This document shows, in pieces, positions 35,091 to 43,074 of a DNA stretch of 64,000 bases; within the stretch, counting starts at the first letter, position 1; the number at the start of each line of letters is the position of its first letter. A program made the translations under genes and the position numbers. This stretch comes from Acidobacteriota bacterium. Its GTDB lineage: Bacteria; Acidobacteriota; Terriglobia; Terriglobales; Acidobacteriaceae. A model generated the notes under the pieces. That model was given only the letters and a program-made list of their open reading frames with translations. It searched no databases and was not told the origin of the DNA. The DNA lies in assembly GCA_003224905.1 (NCBI GenBank), contig QIAA01000174.1:1-64000 (forward strand). The letters are read 5' to 3'.

Positions 35091-35491
35091 GATCAGGGAA
35101 CTTGGGGACTGGAACTTGGGGACTGGCGCGGGAAGACGCTCGCGAAAGTGCGCGCAATCATACAAGCGGCAGACCCTGAGATCGTCGAGAAGAGTGGAAG
35201 TGGGTGAAGCCGACATCGCCGGGGACTCCCGTCTGGTCCCACGGCGGCATCGTCTGCACGGGAGAGACGTACAAGAACGTCGTCAAGATGACATTTGCCA
35301 AGGGAGCTGCGTTGAAGGACCCTTCAGGTCTATTCAACTCCAGCCTCGCCGGGAATGCCAGGCGCGCCATCGACATCCACGAAGGCGAGAAGGTCGATGA
35401 GGTGGCCTTGAAGGATCTCATCCGCGCTGCAGTGGCGCTCAACCTCAAGGGCAAGAGCAAGCCGAAGCCCCGGCGAGCGAGGAATATCTGA
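35086..35491 (+). pseudogene. Second DUF1801 gene, frameshifted
   Basis: The family reads KIRELGDW-RGKTLAKVRA-IIQAADPEIVE-EWKWVKPTSPGTPVWSHGG and ends with FNSSLAGNARRAIDIHEGEK. Two lesions split it. First, GAACTTGGGGACTG occurs twice in a row (35098-35111 and 35112-35125), a 14-bp tandem duplication that shifts the frame inside GDW. Second, near 35182 another shift separates DPEIVE from EWKWVKP. The 3' frame is open from a GTG at 35204 to 35491. The 5' end meets the M48 remnant, so the start is lost. Confidence 0.75.
35098..35125. repeat. 14-bp perfect tandem duplication (two copies)
   Basis: GAACTTGGGGACTG repeated twice without a gap. Removing one copy restores the reading frame of the DUF1801 gene across this point, so the duplication is the inactivating event. 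Confidence 0.85.
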
Positions 35492-35585
35492 ACATCCCCA
35501 CTCAAGCCACGGCTGCTACACCAGCCGCTTTCGTTCGCAGGCTCAATCCTCTCCCGCACCTTAGCATCAGCAGATTCGAAATGAT

Positions 35586-35960
35586 CTATCTCGTGTCAGT
35601 CGCGATTTCGAGCGTATCGATCACTAACGCGCTGGACCCGCCGCGCTGAAAGAGCTTCCCACTGGCGTTTACCTTGTGTCCGGCAAACGGCAGCAGTTTT
35701 TCATTCTGTCCTGAGGACGGCGTACTATCCGCGATGGGCCAATAGATAGTGCCGTCCTTAGAGAGGATTACCAAGGGCGAACCTGCCTTCGCGCAGGTGC
35801 GCGCACAATCCGCGCTGATGGGTTTGTCCAGGCCCTTGGTAAATGCGCACGCCGAATCGAGGACATAGCCAGTGACCTTTACTGACTTGCCTCCTGAGGC
35901 GCCAAGAGCGACAGCAGCTACACACAACATGATCACCAAAATCGCGCCAGGCTGTTTCAT
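35586..35960 (-). CDS. Small secreted Cys-containing protein, paralogue of the 62688 gene
   Basis: 124 aa from ATG 35960 (MKQPGAILVIMLC), with GGAGG 9 bp upstream. Signal peptide ~1-20, then GYVLDSACAF, DCARTCAKAGSPLVIL, PFAGHKVNASGKLF. The pattern G[YW]VxDSxC...CA[KR]xC...[GA]H[KR]V is shared with the protein at 62688-63080. Function unknown; the Cys set suggests a metal or disulfide site in the periplasm. Confidence 0.75.
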   Translation of the reverse strand: MKQPGAILVIMLCVAAVALGASGGKSVKVTGYVLDSACAFTKGLDKPISADCARTCAKAGSPLVILSKDGTIYWPIADSTPSSGQNEKLLPFAGHKVNASGKLFQRGGSSALVIDTLEIATDTR

Positions 35961-35993
35961 TGGCACTGCCTCCAATCAAAATGAATTTACGAT

Positions 35994-36030
35994 GAAACAA
36001 AACAAGAGGTAGGCCGCCATGCCTACCTCT
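35994..36030 (-). terminator. Probable terminator of the HK-RR-CRTAC1 operon
   Basis: Perfect 10-bp stem AGAGGTAGGC / GCCTACCTCT at 36005-36014 and 36021-36030. Read on the minus strand it is followed by a T-rich stretch (TTGTTTTGTTTC). It is 110 bp after the CRTAC1 stop and before the small secreted gene. Confidence 0.7.
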
Positions 36031-36140
36031 TTCGTGGGGTGAACGCCTCAATGCTACGGGCCGGAGAGCGCCGTGAATGAGGGCTTAAGATTGAATTCAA
36101 AGTAATCACCAATGCGTTTGCGCACAATAGTGAAAAAGTA

Positions 36141-37835
36141 CTAGAAACCAGACAGCGCCGTTATTCCCTTGGATTCCACGCATTCGTATCCATGCCCGGA
36201 AGCAACATCCTTAAAATCCTCCGTTCTGCCGCTCGGCCATTGGACCAGTAACCGGTCAATCTTGTCTCGCTTTCCTACGCCAAAAGTTACGGGAAGTTCA
36301 GATTGCGATAGATAGCTTGATCCACCTCTTACCAGCCGCGACTGGGTCGCACCGCCGTAATAAATCTTGACGACTGCGCCAATTGCATCACGATTTGATT
36401 TGGTCCCGATCAACCGAATCCGAATGCTCTTGTTTCCGCCGCTCTGGTCATTGCGGAAGAGATATGCAGGCCCATCATTAGTGGTCATGAGCAGATCCAG
36501 GTCGCCGTCACGATCAAAATCTCCATAGGCCAAGCCTCGCCCGACTTTTGGTGCAGCGAATTCTCCTCCAATTTCAGAGGCGACGTCGCGAAACGTTCCT
36601 TTTCCATCATTGAGAAATAACTGCGGGGGCTGAGCGTAACCAACCCCGCGGACATTACGCACCGTATCGTCAATGTGGCCGTTCACCACGGCAAGGTCGA
36701 GAGCGCCATTCAGATCAGCATCCAGAAAAACGCATCCGAATCCCAACGTGGTCTTCGATGGCAGCCCTACCCCGCTTTGTGTGGCCACATCCTGGTAGTT
36801 TCCCGCGGCGAACCGGTACAGTCCAATCATCTCGTTATCGAAGTTGGTGATCGCCACTCCGGAGATTCCCGAGTTGTCGAAATCGGCGACGTCCACTCCC
36901 ATGCCGGCGCGGGCTTTTCCTTCCGCGCTGAAGGCGATTCCGACATCCACCGCCACATCCTTGAAAGTTCCGTTACGCTGGTTGCGGTACAGTTTGTTCG
37001 GCTGGGTGTCATTTGCGACCAGCAGTTCAGGCCAGCCGTCGGGCTCGTAATCGAGCATCGCAACACCCAGAGATTTCGAGCTGCTGTCAAAGATTCCGCT
37101 GTTTGCCGTGACGTCTTCAAACGTTCCGTCTCCGCGGTTGTGAAACAACCAGCAGGTCTCGCCGCGGTACGCTTCCGGCGTGCAATACGACTTGCGTTTC
37201 CCGTCCGGACTGCAAAACACATCGTGCTCCGGCGACCATTTCACATAATTACATACGAACAAATCCAACCGGCCATCGCGATCGAAATCGAACCATATCG
37301 CTGAAGTGCTGAATGCTTGCCGATTCCCGAGTCCGCTGGCCTTCGTGACGTCCACAAATGATCCCTTTCCTGTGTTCTTGAATAAGCGATTTTGACCGAC
37401 GCAGGTAACCAGGATGTCAGGATGCCCATCATTGTTGTAATCACCGACGGCAACACCCATGCCGTACATTTCCACGTCAAGGCCTGCGGTCTTGGTTACA
37501 TCGGAAAATGTGCCATTCCGGTTGTTGCGGTAGAGCCGCAGCGTGCTCCGCTGACGTTTGTGGCCCGGCCAATCCATTCCATTAATAAGGAGAATGTCCT
37601 GCCAGCCGTCGCTGTCGTAGTCGAGAAACGCGCAGCCCGCGCCGAGAGTTTCCGGCAGCAGCTTTCCTCCAAATGCGCCGCTGTTGTGACGGAAATGAAT
37701 GCCCGCGGCCGCCGTTACATCGAAAAGACGGAAACCGGGAGAAAATTGGGGAACAGGATCAGCGAATATTTCGTAAGGTAGACTCGCCCCAGCCGCCAAC
37801 CCGCTTAAACCTTGTAGAAAAGCCCGTCGGTTCAC
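36141..37835 (-). CDS. CRTAC1-family FG-GAP/ASPIC-UnbV repeat protein with Tat-type signal
   Basis: 564 aa. The N-terminus MNRRAFLQGLSGLAAG is a Tat-like signal (twin Arg). At least seven FG-GAP blades follow with calcium loops (DYDSDGWQDILLING, GDYNNDGHPDIL, DFDRDGRLDLF, DADLNGALDLAVVNG, DFDRDGDLDLLM), then an ASPIC/UnbV domain (VTFGVGKRDKIDRLLVQWPSG). Such propellers are exported and often bind partners or carbohydrates; no catalytic site is known. The start overlaps the response regulator stop by 4 nt, so it is in one operon with the two-component system. Confidence 0.88.
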   Translation of the reverse strand: MNRRAFLQGLSGLAAGASLPYEIFADPVPQFSPGFRLFDVTAAAGIHFRHNSGAFGGKLLPETLGAGCAFLDYDSDGWQDILLINGMDWPGHKRQRSTLRLYRNNRNGTFSDVTKTAGLDVEMYGMGVAVGDYNNDGHPDILVTCVGQNRLFKNTGKGSFVDVTKASGLGNRQAFSTSAIWFDFDRDGRLDLFVCNYVKWSPEHDVFCSPDGKRKSYCTPEAYRGETCWLFHNRGDGTFEDVTANSGIFDSSSKSLGVAMLDYEPDGWPELLVANDTQPNKLYRNQRNGTFKDVAVDVGIAFSAEGKARAGMGVDVADFDNSGISGVAITNFDNEMIGLYRFAAGNYQDVATQSGVGLPSKTTLGFGCVFLDADLNGALDLAVVNGHIDDTVRNVRGVGYAQPPQLFLNDGKGTFRDVASEIGGEFAAPKVGRGLAYGDFDRDGDLDLLMTTNDGPAYLFRNDQSGGNKSIRIRLIGTKSNRDAIGAVVKIYYGGATQSRLVRGGSSYLSQSELPVTFGVGKRDKIDRLLVQWPSGRTEDFKDVASGHGYECVESKGITALSGF

Positions 37836-38461
37836 GGGAGATTAACCAGCCCGTTGCGGATGGCATAGACAACTAGTTCCGCGGTCTTATGAATTCCCAG
37901 AGCATCCATGATGTTGGCGCGATGAACCGCAACGGTGTTCGCGCTGAGTTCGAGCGCCGCGGCAATTTCTTTGTTCGATTTGCCATCCACGATCATCTGC
38001 AGAATTTCCAGTTCGCGCTGTGTGAGTCCGGAATTGCGCTCGCCCTTCAGTGCCGCAGGACGTTCGAGCTGTGAATCCAGAACTGTTTCCCCTGCCACGA
38101 TCCGTCGGATGGCAGTCCCCAGCTCGAGATCTACGGCATTCTTCAGAACGTATCCCCGAGCCCCGGCCGCCAGTGCCTGACGTACCAAGGTGTCCTCCGG
38201 GTGCATGCTCAGCATCAGCACCAGAGCCTGCGGTTGCTTCTCCAGAATCTGGCGCGTGGCTTGCAGTCCATTCACGCCGGGCATGGCGCAATCCATCACA
38301 ATCACCTGAGGACGGAGTTCCTGCGCCAAACGTATTGCCTCGGCACCGTCACTCGCTTCGCCCACTACCGTGATATCGCGCTCGTCTTCCAGTATGCGGC
38401 GAAAGCCTCGTCGTACCAGAGCGTGGTCATCAACCAGAAGCACGGAAACTCTATCCCGCAT
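37832..38461 (-). CDS. NarL/FixJ-type response regulator
   Basis: 209 aa. Receiver with acidic D11/D12, phospho-acceptor D57 in VIVMDCAMPG and K107 in GYVLKNA; C-terminal LuxR helix-turn-helix LTQRELEILQMIVDGKSNKE. All key residues are present, unlike the regulator at 3.6 kb. The gene overlaps the sensor kinase gene by 11 nt and the CRTAC1 gene by 4 nt (ATGA). It should be phosphorylated by the adjacent kinase and bind promoters, perhaps of this operon. Confidence 0.93.
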   Translation of the reverse strand: MRDRVSVLLVDDHALVRRGFRRILEDERDITVVGEASDGAEAIRLAQELRPQVIVMDCAMPGVNGLQATRQILEKQPQALVLMLSMHPEDTLVRQALAAGARGYVLKNAVDLELGTAIRRIVAGETVLDSQLERPAALKGERNSGLTQRELEILQMIVDGKSNKEIAAALELSANTVAVHRANIMDALGIHKTAELVVYAIRNGLVNLP

Positions 38462-39809
38462 GCGCTATCAGCTCTTCTCTGGGCACTCGCAGTCGAACCA
38501 GCACGCCGCCCTGCGATGGACTAGTGAACTCGATCCTGCTTGCGAGCAGTTCTGCCCGTTCCCGCATCGCCACCAGTCCGATCCCTTGAGTAGCTTTCTG
38601 CACCTTGAATCCGGCACCGTGATCTTCAACCTCAACTTCCAGCGCTTCCGCCAGAAATCGGAGACGTACCCACGCTTCATTGGCGCCCGAATGCCGGGTC
38701 ACATTGTTAAGTGCTTCCTGCAATACTCTATACACGTGGATTGCCGCATTCCCATCAACGCGAAATGGTTCACCAGATTTTTCATAGGATATGTGAATAC
38801 CTGATTGTCTTTCCACCACCGGCAAATACCAGTCGAGCGTGGCTTCGAGCCCCGATTCATCGAGCATCACAGGGTGCAGCGCCTGCGACAAACTGCGTAC
38901 TCTGTCCAGGGTACCCTGCGCGATCTCGCAAACCTCCCGCAGCTCAGTCCGCAACGGAGAACCCTGCGGGGCGTGATTTCGCGCCCGCGTGAGCATCGAT
39001 CCAACTGCGGTCAGGATCTGCCCGAATTCGTCATGCAGTTCCCTCGAAATATGGCGCAGCGTCGATTCCTGCGTAGAAATGAGCTTTTGCGCCAACTCAC
39101 TGCGTTGTTCCGAAAGCATGGCAAGCTGGGCAAACAACTGCCGGTTCGAGCGGATCAGATACAAGCTGGTGAGGAGAATTGCCAGCAATGTCGCAGTTAG
39201 AAACAAGTACACCTGGCGCTGAACTCGACCATAGATTCCAGCAATTTTCTGCGCCGCCTGCTCTTCGCTCTCATTATTCTGAACCAGCAGCCGCGCAACT
39301 GCCGTGCTCAGCACCGCCTGACGGGCCTGCAAGGAAAGCTGTATCTGAGTTCGCGCCTCATCCTGCTTCCCGTCACGCGCCAGTGCAAAGGTCCGATCCA
39401 CTGCATCCCAGAACTGAGCCACTGAATTTGCCAGATATTGCCGCTGCTCAGGGGTACGGTCCGCCACTGCAACCTGCTCCTCCCTGCGCAGCGCATCGTC
39501 CAAATCGGCGCGGACACGCTGAAATTGTGCCGACCACGCCGTCAACGGATACGGTTCCGTGTTATCGAGCATGTCGCGCATGGCCAACGCGAGTGAATTT
39601 AAATCATTCTGAATCCGCAGGAGTTGAAGGGAATCTTTGCGATTTCGGTCTACCAAGTTGTTTTGCAGGGCCCGCAAACCGGAAATCTGCCGCGTGATGT
39701 AACCGGAGTAGGCGACGACCGCAGCCAGCGTGACGATCAGGCCCACAAACAGCGCTACAGTAGGAGATTTTCTCTGCCTGGGCAGTGCCGGCACGCCCCG
39801 AGAATACAA
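38451..39809 (-). CDS. NarL-type sensor histidine kinase (HisKA_3)
   Basis: 452 aa. Two membrane helices (~16-37 and ~199-219) enclose a periplasmic helical sensor domain of ~160 residues. Then a coiled coil, HisKA_3 dimerisation with His259 in ISRELHDEFGQIL, and a HATPase_c part (VYRVLQEALNNVTRHSGA, VEDHGAGF, GIGLVAMRERAELL). It is the first gene of the operon with the response regulator and CRTAC1 protein. Signal unknown. Confidence 0.92.
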   Translation of the reverse strand: MYSRGVPALPRQRKSPTVALFVGLIVTLAAVVAYSGYITRQISGLRALQNNLVDRNRKDSLQLLRIQNDLNSLALAMRDMLDNTEPYPLTAWSAQFQRVRADLDDALRREEQVAVADRTPEQRQYLANSVAQFWDAVDRTFALARDGKQDEARTQIQLSLQARQAVLSTAVARLLVQNNESEEQAAQKIAGIYGRVQRQVYLFLTATLLAILLTSLYLIRSNRQLFAQLAMLSEQRSELAQKLISTQESTLRHISRELHDEFGQILTAVGSMLTRARNHAPQGSPLRTELREVCEIAQGTLDRVRSLSQALHPVMLDESGLEATLDWYLPVVERQSGIHISYEKSGEPFRVDGNAAIHVYRVLQEALNNVTRHSGANEAWVRLRFLAEALEVEVEDHGAGFKVQKATQGIGLVAMRERAELLASRIEFTSPSQGGVLVRLRVPREELIAHAG

Positions 39810-39831
39810 CGCAGGCGGCTTAACTGACCAC

Positions 39832-40323
39832 CTAATCGCGCTTCTGCTGCCCGGTTTCCATGTCCTGCGGAAAAGATTTGAATGCGACTTCGCGTGACTT
39901 GGAGGAGGTCTTCTTGTTGCTATCTGTGCTCGACTGGGTAAGTGTGCCTTTCAAAATATAATAAGCCTCATCCCCGGCATTCTTGCCCTGTCCACGCTCA
40001 AATGATCCTTTAAAGTCGTACCACACGCCGTGAACAGTCTCCGTAGTGAAAGTCAATCTCTTCCCCTCGAGTTTCCCTTGTTTGAAGAAGTGATCGAGGA
40101 ATGCGCCGCGATCGCTCTCCAGGTCGCCGAATCTGGATATGAAACCTGTGACTCGGCCTTCTTCCTCCACGCTGATCTGCACAAACTCACCATCCTGCAT
40201 GAAACTGTACATGCCGGAGTAGTTTTCCGCCGGAGCTTGCGAACCTGCATTTTGGAAAACAATCTGGGCGTTCGCCACTACCAAACCCAAGAGCACGAGC
40301 GAAACCGAAATGAGCATCTTCAT
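39832..40323 (-). CDS. Secreted protein of unknown function
   Basis: 163 aa with a signal peptide (MKMLISVSLVLLGLVVANAQ). The mature part has SGMYSFMQDGEFVQISVEEE, RVTGFISRFGDLESD, LTFTTETVHGVWYDFKGSFE and YYILKGTLTQSS: mostly beta strands, like a small lipocalin-like or jelly-roll fold. No family name. It ends 22 bp before the sensor kinase gene (39809) on the same strand, so it may be the first gene of that transcript. Confidence 0.65.
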   Translation of the reverse strand: MKMLISVSLVLLGLVVANAQIVFQNAGSQAPAENYSGMYSFMQDGEFVQISVEEEGRVTGFISRFGDLESDRGAFLDHFFKQGKLEGKRLTFTTETVHGVWYDFKGSFERGQGKNAGDEAYYILKGTLTQSSTDSNKKTSSKSREVAFKSFPQDMETGQQKRD

Positions 40324-40469
40324 ATCATGTTTGCCGATGTGGACCTCACGTTTTACCCCTTAGAATTCATCTCATCAATGGCGGTCGAAGTGTACGGCAA
40401 TAGCGATCAAGTGTTTGGCGATCCTGCGACAGCAACGGCAAAGCCAGATGTTCGCTAATCCACGTCCCG

Positions 40470-41123
40470 TCATTGGACTTTGCACGGGGTCTGGGGCGGC
40501 GCAGGTGGTGGCGGTAATCGCTGCTGCGAACTTAACACATCAGGCGGAATCTCGTAGACGCGAAAGTGTATCCAAGCTAACAGTGCGACCATACTGAGCA
40601 AAACGGTGACAGCGGAACCGCCGATGAGCTTCGGCGATGGTCTATGAATCGGTTCCTGTATTTCCCTGACGAGAAAGAATGATTTTATCGGCAGTAGTAG
40701 CGCGATCACCATCATCAAGAAAAGCACAACCGACTCCGCCCAAGTTCGAGGAGATCCCGGCTGGTGGATTGCGCTGTAGAGCCACTCAGAGAACGTTAGG
40801 ACAATCCTGCCCTTGAACAGCGGCAGTACCAAGAGTGGAAATGCCCAAACCCATACGATGATAAACATCACAAGCCACGTCGAGCGAGCGCGCTTTACGT
40901 ATCCCGTCCATATAACGATCAACCCGATAAGAATAATTGCTAGACAAACGACACTGAGATCGCTCATCGTTTGGGCAGCGAGCCGATAACCTACATCAAG
41001 CTTAACAAGCCAAGTCTTGTCACGTTCGGTTAAGACATTCGCCCAGAATGCTGGGATGAGGCAAACCAACGCGATGGTAAAGAGCACGCTCGATATGAAG
41101 ACTAAATCGGCACGGATTCTCAT
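40470..41123 (-). CDS. Four-helix membrane protein of unknown function
   Basis: 217 aa from ATG 41123 (MRIRADLVF), which has AGGAGG 9 bp upstream; a longer frame to 41183 has none. Hydrophobic helices near 8-28, 55-75, 85-110 and 185-205, with a fifth weaker one. The C-terminus is Pro-rich (PPPPAPPQTP). No family is recognised. Single gene. Confidence 0.6.
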   Translation of the reverse strand: MRIRADLVFISSVLFTIALVCLIPAFWANVLTERDKTWLVKLDVGYRLAAQTMSDLSVVCLAIILIGLIVIWTGYVKRARSTWLVMFIIVWVWAFPLLVLPLFKGRIVLTFSEWLYSAIHQPGSPRTWAESVVLFLMMVIALLLPIKSFFLVREIQEPIHRPSPKLIGGSAVTVLLSMVALLAWIHFRVYEIPPDVLSSQQRLPPPPAPPQTPCKVQ

Positions 41124-41330
41124 GGCGGTCCTCCTAAGAAGCACGCCCTTCAGATACATTCTTGCGCCAAGAGCCGATTTCACTCGCTACCATTTATGAG
41201 GTAGCTCTAGTCCTTATCATTCCGATTATCAAGCAGTCTACTAGAGCATAACGTGTTCGTAACTCGTGAGTATTCGCTTACCTGGTGCAGCAGCTATAAT
41301 CGTCACCATCTTCTCGCCATCATGTAGCGC

Positions 41331-43049
41331 ATGAAACGGCCTACGGACTCCACGACTGCAGCGATGGTGACCGCTCCAGACCCCGTGTTCCTCGTTGAAC
41401 TGGAGCCCTGGCATCTGGTTTTCTTCCGCAATCTTGCCGATCTCTTCACGCGCAAAACGCGTGCGACGATCGCAGCCTCCCCGCCCGGCACTTTCTGGCC
41501 AGATGTATTTGTCGTACAGCGGGCGCCCTGGGACAAACTTCTGCAATCGCTGATCGGCCACATTGTCCTGCTAGCAGCTATTCCTACAATCGCTCGAGTG
41601 CTCCCGCGACGCGTTCCTCTTGCTGAGAGTTCGGCTTTCAATCGCGCCGACGTGATTTACTACTCGCCATCGGAATATCTGCCGCCGTTAAACACAGGCG
41701 GTAATGACACGCGGCGCTACCCGCAGAAGCCAGATCCGGAGTCTGCACCCCAGCCCATCATCTCCGTTCCGCGCGAGCCTGATAACAGGAGACAAACTAT
41801 CGTCACTGCGCCGGGCGTCATACTCGATCGCGATCTTCCATTACCGAACATAGTAGCGTGGTCTCAAGTGCAACCGGCAGTTCCGCTGGAGGCCACGGCA
41901 GACGCCTCGGATCGCCGCGCTCCCGTAATCCCGGTTGCAGTTGTCTCACCAACTCCAGAACTGACGGGCACCTCCTCGCGCCAGCTCTCGGCGCTCTCGC
42001 GATCGATTGTGGCTCCGCCTCCCGAAGCTAATATTGCGATTTCTGCGCGGACCCTCCAAGGTCCACAACCCACGGTTGTTGAACCGGCGCCTAACGTTCA
42101 AGTTGCTTCGATGCGTTCGGGAGACATCGGACACTCCGAAGTCGTCTCCCCTGCTCCGGCTTTGCTGGTCGCCGAACAGCGCTCTCTGCGCGCCATGTCT
42201 ACGGGTAACAGCGCGACGACCGCTGCGGTCGTGCCGCCTGCGCCGTCATTGTCAGGAGCTACTTCAAGCGGCAGCGGGCGACTGATTGCGCTGGGAATTC
42301 ATCCTGCCGCACTCGCGCAGTCAGTTGAAGTTCCCAGCGGCAATCGTCGTGGCAGGTTTGCGGCGACTCCATCGGGCAGGAAGGGCGGCTCGGGAAGTCC
42401 GGGTTCCAGTGTCAATGATAGCCACGGCGGTGGTGTCTTATCCGGCAATGGCAGCGAAGGACTGCCTGCCGGCCTGCTGGTCGAGCAGGGCCCTACTCCT
42501 GCATCGAATCCAGGAAACGGATCGCCCGCTTCAATCGCAAGTCCGTCCGAGCCGACCCACAGCGCCAAACTGACTCTGCCCACCGTCACAGATTCCAAAA
42601 GTCATCCGGCAGCAAAAGTATCCGATGAAAAAGTGACTGATCTCGATCGCCGGGTCTTCGGCGCACGCAAGTTCTATTCCATGACGCTGAATATGCCGAA
42701 CCTCAACTCTGCGGGCGGAAGCTGGGTGATTCGTTTTGCAGAGTTAAAAGAAAACGAAAACAAGGGTGACCTTAGCGCTCCAGTAGCAACGCAGAAAGTC
42801 GACCCTCCCTATCCGACCGAATTAATGCGCCACAACGTGCAGGGTACGGTCACGCTCCTTGCCGTGATCCGCAGCGATGGGTCGGTTGGAGATGTGCGCG
42901 TGCTGCGCGGGGTCGACGACCGACTGGACGAGTATGCTCGTGAGGCGCTCCTGCAGTGGCACTTTCTTCCGGCACTCAAAAATGGAAGCGCGGTTGATCT
43001 GGAAGCGGTCGTCATCATTCCGTTCAGGCCGCTTCGGATGCGATTCTAG
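41331..43049 (+). CDS. TonB-like energy transducer with long low-complexity linker
   Basis: 572 aa. A cytoplasmic N-terminus, one membrane helix (~68-90, LLQSLIGHIVLLAAIPTIA), then ~400 residues rich in Pro, Ser, Ala and Gly (periplasmic linker) and a TonB C-terminal domain at ~490-565 (KVDPPYPTELMRHNVQGTVT, IRSDGSVGDVRVLRG, ALLQWHFLPALKNG). TonB proteins carry proton-motive energy to outer-membrane transporters. No exbB/exbD or receptor is adjacent. The linker is longer than in typical TonB (about 240 aa total in E. coli). The start ATG 41331 is uncertain. Confidence 0.82.
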   Translation: MKRPTDSTTAAMVTAPDPVFLVELEPWHLVFFRNLADLFTRKTRATIAASPPGTFWPDVFVVQRAPWDKLLQSLIGHIVLLAAIPTIARVLPRRVPLAESSAFNRADVIYYSPSEYLPPLNTGGNDTRRYPQKPDPESAPQPIISVPREPDNRRQTIVTAPGVILDRDLPLPNIVAWSQVQPAVPLEATADASDRRAPVIPVAVVSPTPELTGTSSRQLSALSRSIVAPPPEANIAISARTLQGPQPTVVEPAPNVQVASMRSGDIGHSEVVSPAPALLVAEQRSLRAMSTGNSATTAAVVPPAPSLSGATSSGSGRLIALGIHPAALAQSVEVPSGNRRGRFAATPSGRKGGSGSPGSSVNDSHGGGVLSGNGSEGLPAGLLVEQGPTPASNPGNGSPASIASPSEPTHSAKLTLPTVTDSKSHPAAKVSDEKVTDLDRRVFGARKFYSMTLNMPNLNSAGGSWVIRFAELKENENKGDLSAPVATQKVDPPYPTELMRHNVQGTVTLLAVIRSDGSVGDVRVLRGVDDRLDEYAREALLQWHFLPALKNGSAVDLEAVVIIPFRPLRMRF

Positions 43050-43074
43050 GTATGCGCGGGACCGGACGTCTCTG

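Noticed and set aside
38805..39697. Plus-strand frames over the sensor kinase
   Set aside because: Shadows of the histidine kinase; no family pattern.
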